Part shown: positions 63,127-64,000 of the stretch, in pieces
Layout of the letters: the number at the start of each line of letters is the position of its first letter
Position numbering within the stretch: the stretch's first letter is position 1
DNA from: Delphinus delphis
Lineage: Eukaryota; Chordata; Mammalia; Artiodactyla; Delphinidae
Direction: 5' to 3'
DNA: 64,000 nt
Assembly: GCF_949987515.2 (NCBI RefSeq)
Contig: NW_027192671.1
Coordinates: forward strand, 868,001 to 932,000
Notes under the pieces: generated by a model
Seen by the model: only the letters and a program-made list of their open reading frames with translations
Databases searched by the model: none
Told to the model about the DNA's origin: nothing
Made by a program: the position numbers and the translations under genes

Positions 63127-64000
63127 AGAAAGTGAAAAATGGATAAAAAAGTTGTGGTATTTACTTACAAAGCAATATCACTCAGCAATGAAATCTGTGT
63201 CATCAGGCCCTTAGCAGCACAATGAGTGGATTCAGGTATGATGATTCTAACTGAAATAAGTCACGCAGAAAAAGAAACATCATAAGATATCAGTAATACA
63301 CGGAATGTAAACTTGGCTACACAGGAACTGAATTACAGAACAGAACAGGGTCTCAAATTTAGAAAACCAACTTATGCTTGCTTAAGGGTAAAGGTGAGTT
63401 GGGGTGCTGCATAAAACCAGAGATTGAAATGAGCACAGATAAAGTTCCTTAAGCCAAATATGGAATAGACAAGAGCTACTCCTTGCTCAACGAAATGGAC
63501 TCAACACCGCATATTAAACGCCTAAGAATGTACCTGACTAGTAAGTATCTTAAAACCTATGGATTGCTATGTCTCCGAAAGAGAATCAAGCATGTGTACA
63601 GGGGCATAAACGCAGCAGTGATAGGATTGGAGAGGTTCGGTGAGCAAATGAAGACCCTTTGAAGTCATATTGCATGGTACCCATTCCACGGGTTTCAAAT
63701 ACACAGGTTTAAGGTATTCTTCCTTCAGCTAAAACATGCATGTGGGACCTAGAGTATGATCAACCATGTGATCGGGAGACGTGTTCAAATATGTCTCAGT
63801 TTTCGTACCCTGGTACTCGGGTGCAACATTCCAGACGCTTTACTAACACTCTCCCCACTTGGAGAGTCAGTCCCTTTAACCTCCTGTTTGGCCCAGTTTG
63901 CAATTTCTGTGGAAGATGAACAGGAATAGCGAGAACCAATGAGAGACTAGCTGGAGGTGTCTGGATGGGCAAATTTAACTCTCATTTCCCACCAGGAAGA
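63127..64000. repeat. Satellite unit 41, cut by the window end
   Basis: The first 874 bases of a monomer. It matches unit 40 at 1,580 bp (TGTGGGACC near 63741, TTTCTGTGGAAG near 63905, TGGATGGGC), with CAAATACACAGG near 63697 as a difference. The palindrome would lie beyond the window. Confidence 0.95.

Larger units (their letters stand above)
1..64000. repeat. Macrosatellite array, about 1,579-bp monomer, 40 complete copies plus a partial one
   Basis: The same sequence recurs in the same orientation every 1,575-1,581 bases (1,557 in two deleted copies) from the first base to the last. By eye, copies differ from each other by at most a few percent. No copy is inverted and no foreign insertion interrupts the tract. 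I saw no shorter internal tandem period inside a monomer, only minor motifs such as an ACAGAACAGAACAG run. Single sites per monomer, by eye: SpeI, KpnI, PstI, HindIII, NcoI, AvrII. No frame exceeds 100 codons, and the open frames open and close between copies through single-base differences, so nothing here looks like a gene. Subtype names A, B and D below are mine: B has GGAGGACGAAATAA, D has CCTGGGTGTTTCGGCC, A has TGGATGGGC with TGTGGTGTTGCAGCC. Confidence 0.98.
61547..64000. repeat. Single-monomer duplication, units 40 and 41
   Basis: GTGGGACCTAGAG at 62161 and 63741, found in no other unit, with TTTCTGTGGAAG at both, shows a one-monomer step of 1,580 bp that continues past the window. 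Confidence 0.8.

Noticed and set aside
1..64000. CRISPR-like array or prokaryotic phage/plasmid repeat
   Set aside because: The repeat unit is 1.58 kb with no short repeats separated by unique spacers, and there are no long coding frames as expected in bacterial DNA.
1..64000. Ribosomal DNA spacer or histone-type gene repeats
   Set aside because: I saw no rRNA or histone-like sequence in any monomer.

Overview
The whole window is one head-to-tail tandem array of a long satellite monomer of about 1,579 bp. There are 40 complete copies plus the first 874 bases of a 41st, with no unique sequence at either edge, so the array runs on beyond both ends. I find no protein gene, RNA gene, transposon or CRISPR array that I can support. 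The sequence looks eukaryotic. Many of the sites that separate copies are CG/TG/CA alternatives, which points to a genome with cytosine methylation (a vertebrate or plant, for example). I cannot name the species, and I do not recognise the repeat as a named satellite. In the phase used here each unit starts at the motif AGAAAGTGAAAAATGG. Without indels, units are 1,578-1,581 bp long. Units 4 and 6 are 1,557 bp because both lack the same 20 bases. || Layout of a monomer, using unit 1 positions: SpeI site at 409, KpnI site at 548, a 10-bp palindrome ACATGCATGT at 606, a segment rich in subtype markers at about 600-1000, a PstI site at 1001 followed by TATAAA at 1010, a well-conserved stretch from 1001 to 1246, and inside that stretch a perfect 72-bp spacer-free palindrome (1163-1234). 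A HindIII site follows at 1241, NcoI at 1339 and AvrII at 1451. The palindrome is unbroken in 28 of 40 copies by eye. || Layout of the array: units 1-8 (1 to about 12.6 kb) carry a divergent subfamily, including a 3,134-bp dimer repeated in tandem (units 3-4 and 5-6) that carries a damaged palindrome. Units 10-14 and 15-19 (about 14.17-30.13 kb) repeat with a period of 7,898 bp (5 monomers), and I saw no mismatch at any site compared. Units 22-24 and 25-27 share private variants at an offset of 4,739 bp (3 monomers). Units 20-40 share private variants at an offset of exactly 12,637 bp (8 monomers), with the chain 23, 31, 39 the clearest. Units 36/37 and 40/41 are single-monomer duplications. 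Units 27, 28 and 30 are mosaics of other subtypes. The array therefore records repeated unequal exchange and conversion-like patching at steps of 1, 2, 3, 5 and 8 monomers. || The features that might have a biological role, rather than just a history, are the retained 72-bp palindrome with a heat-shock-element-like centre, the conserved PstI-HindIII core, and a weak CTCF-like site found only in subtype B units. All three are hypotheses.
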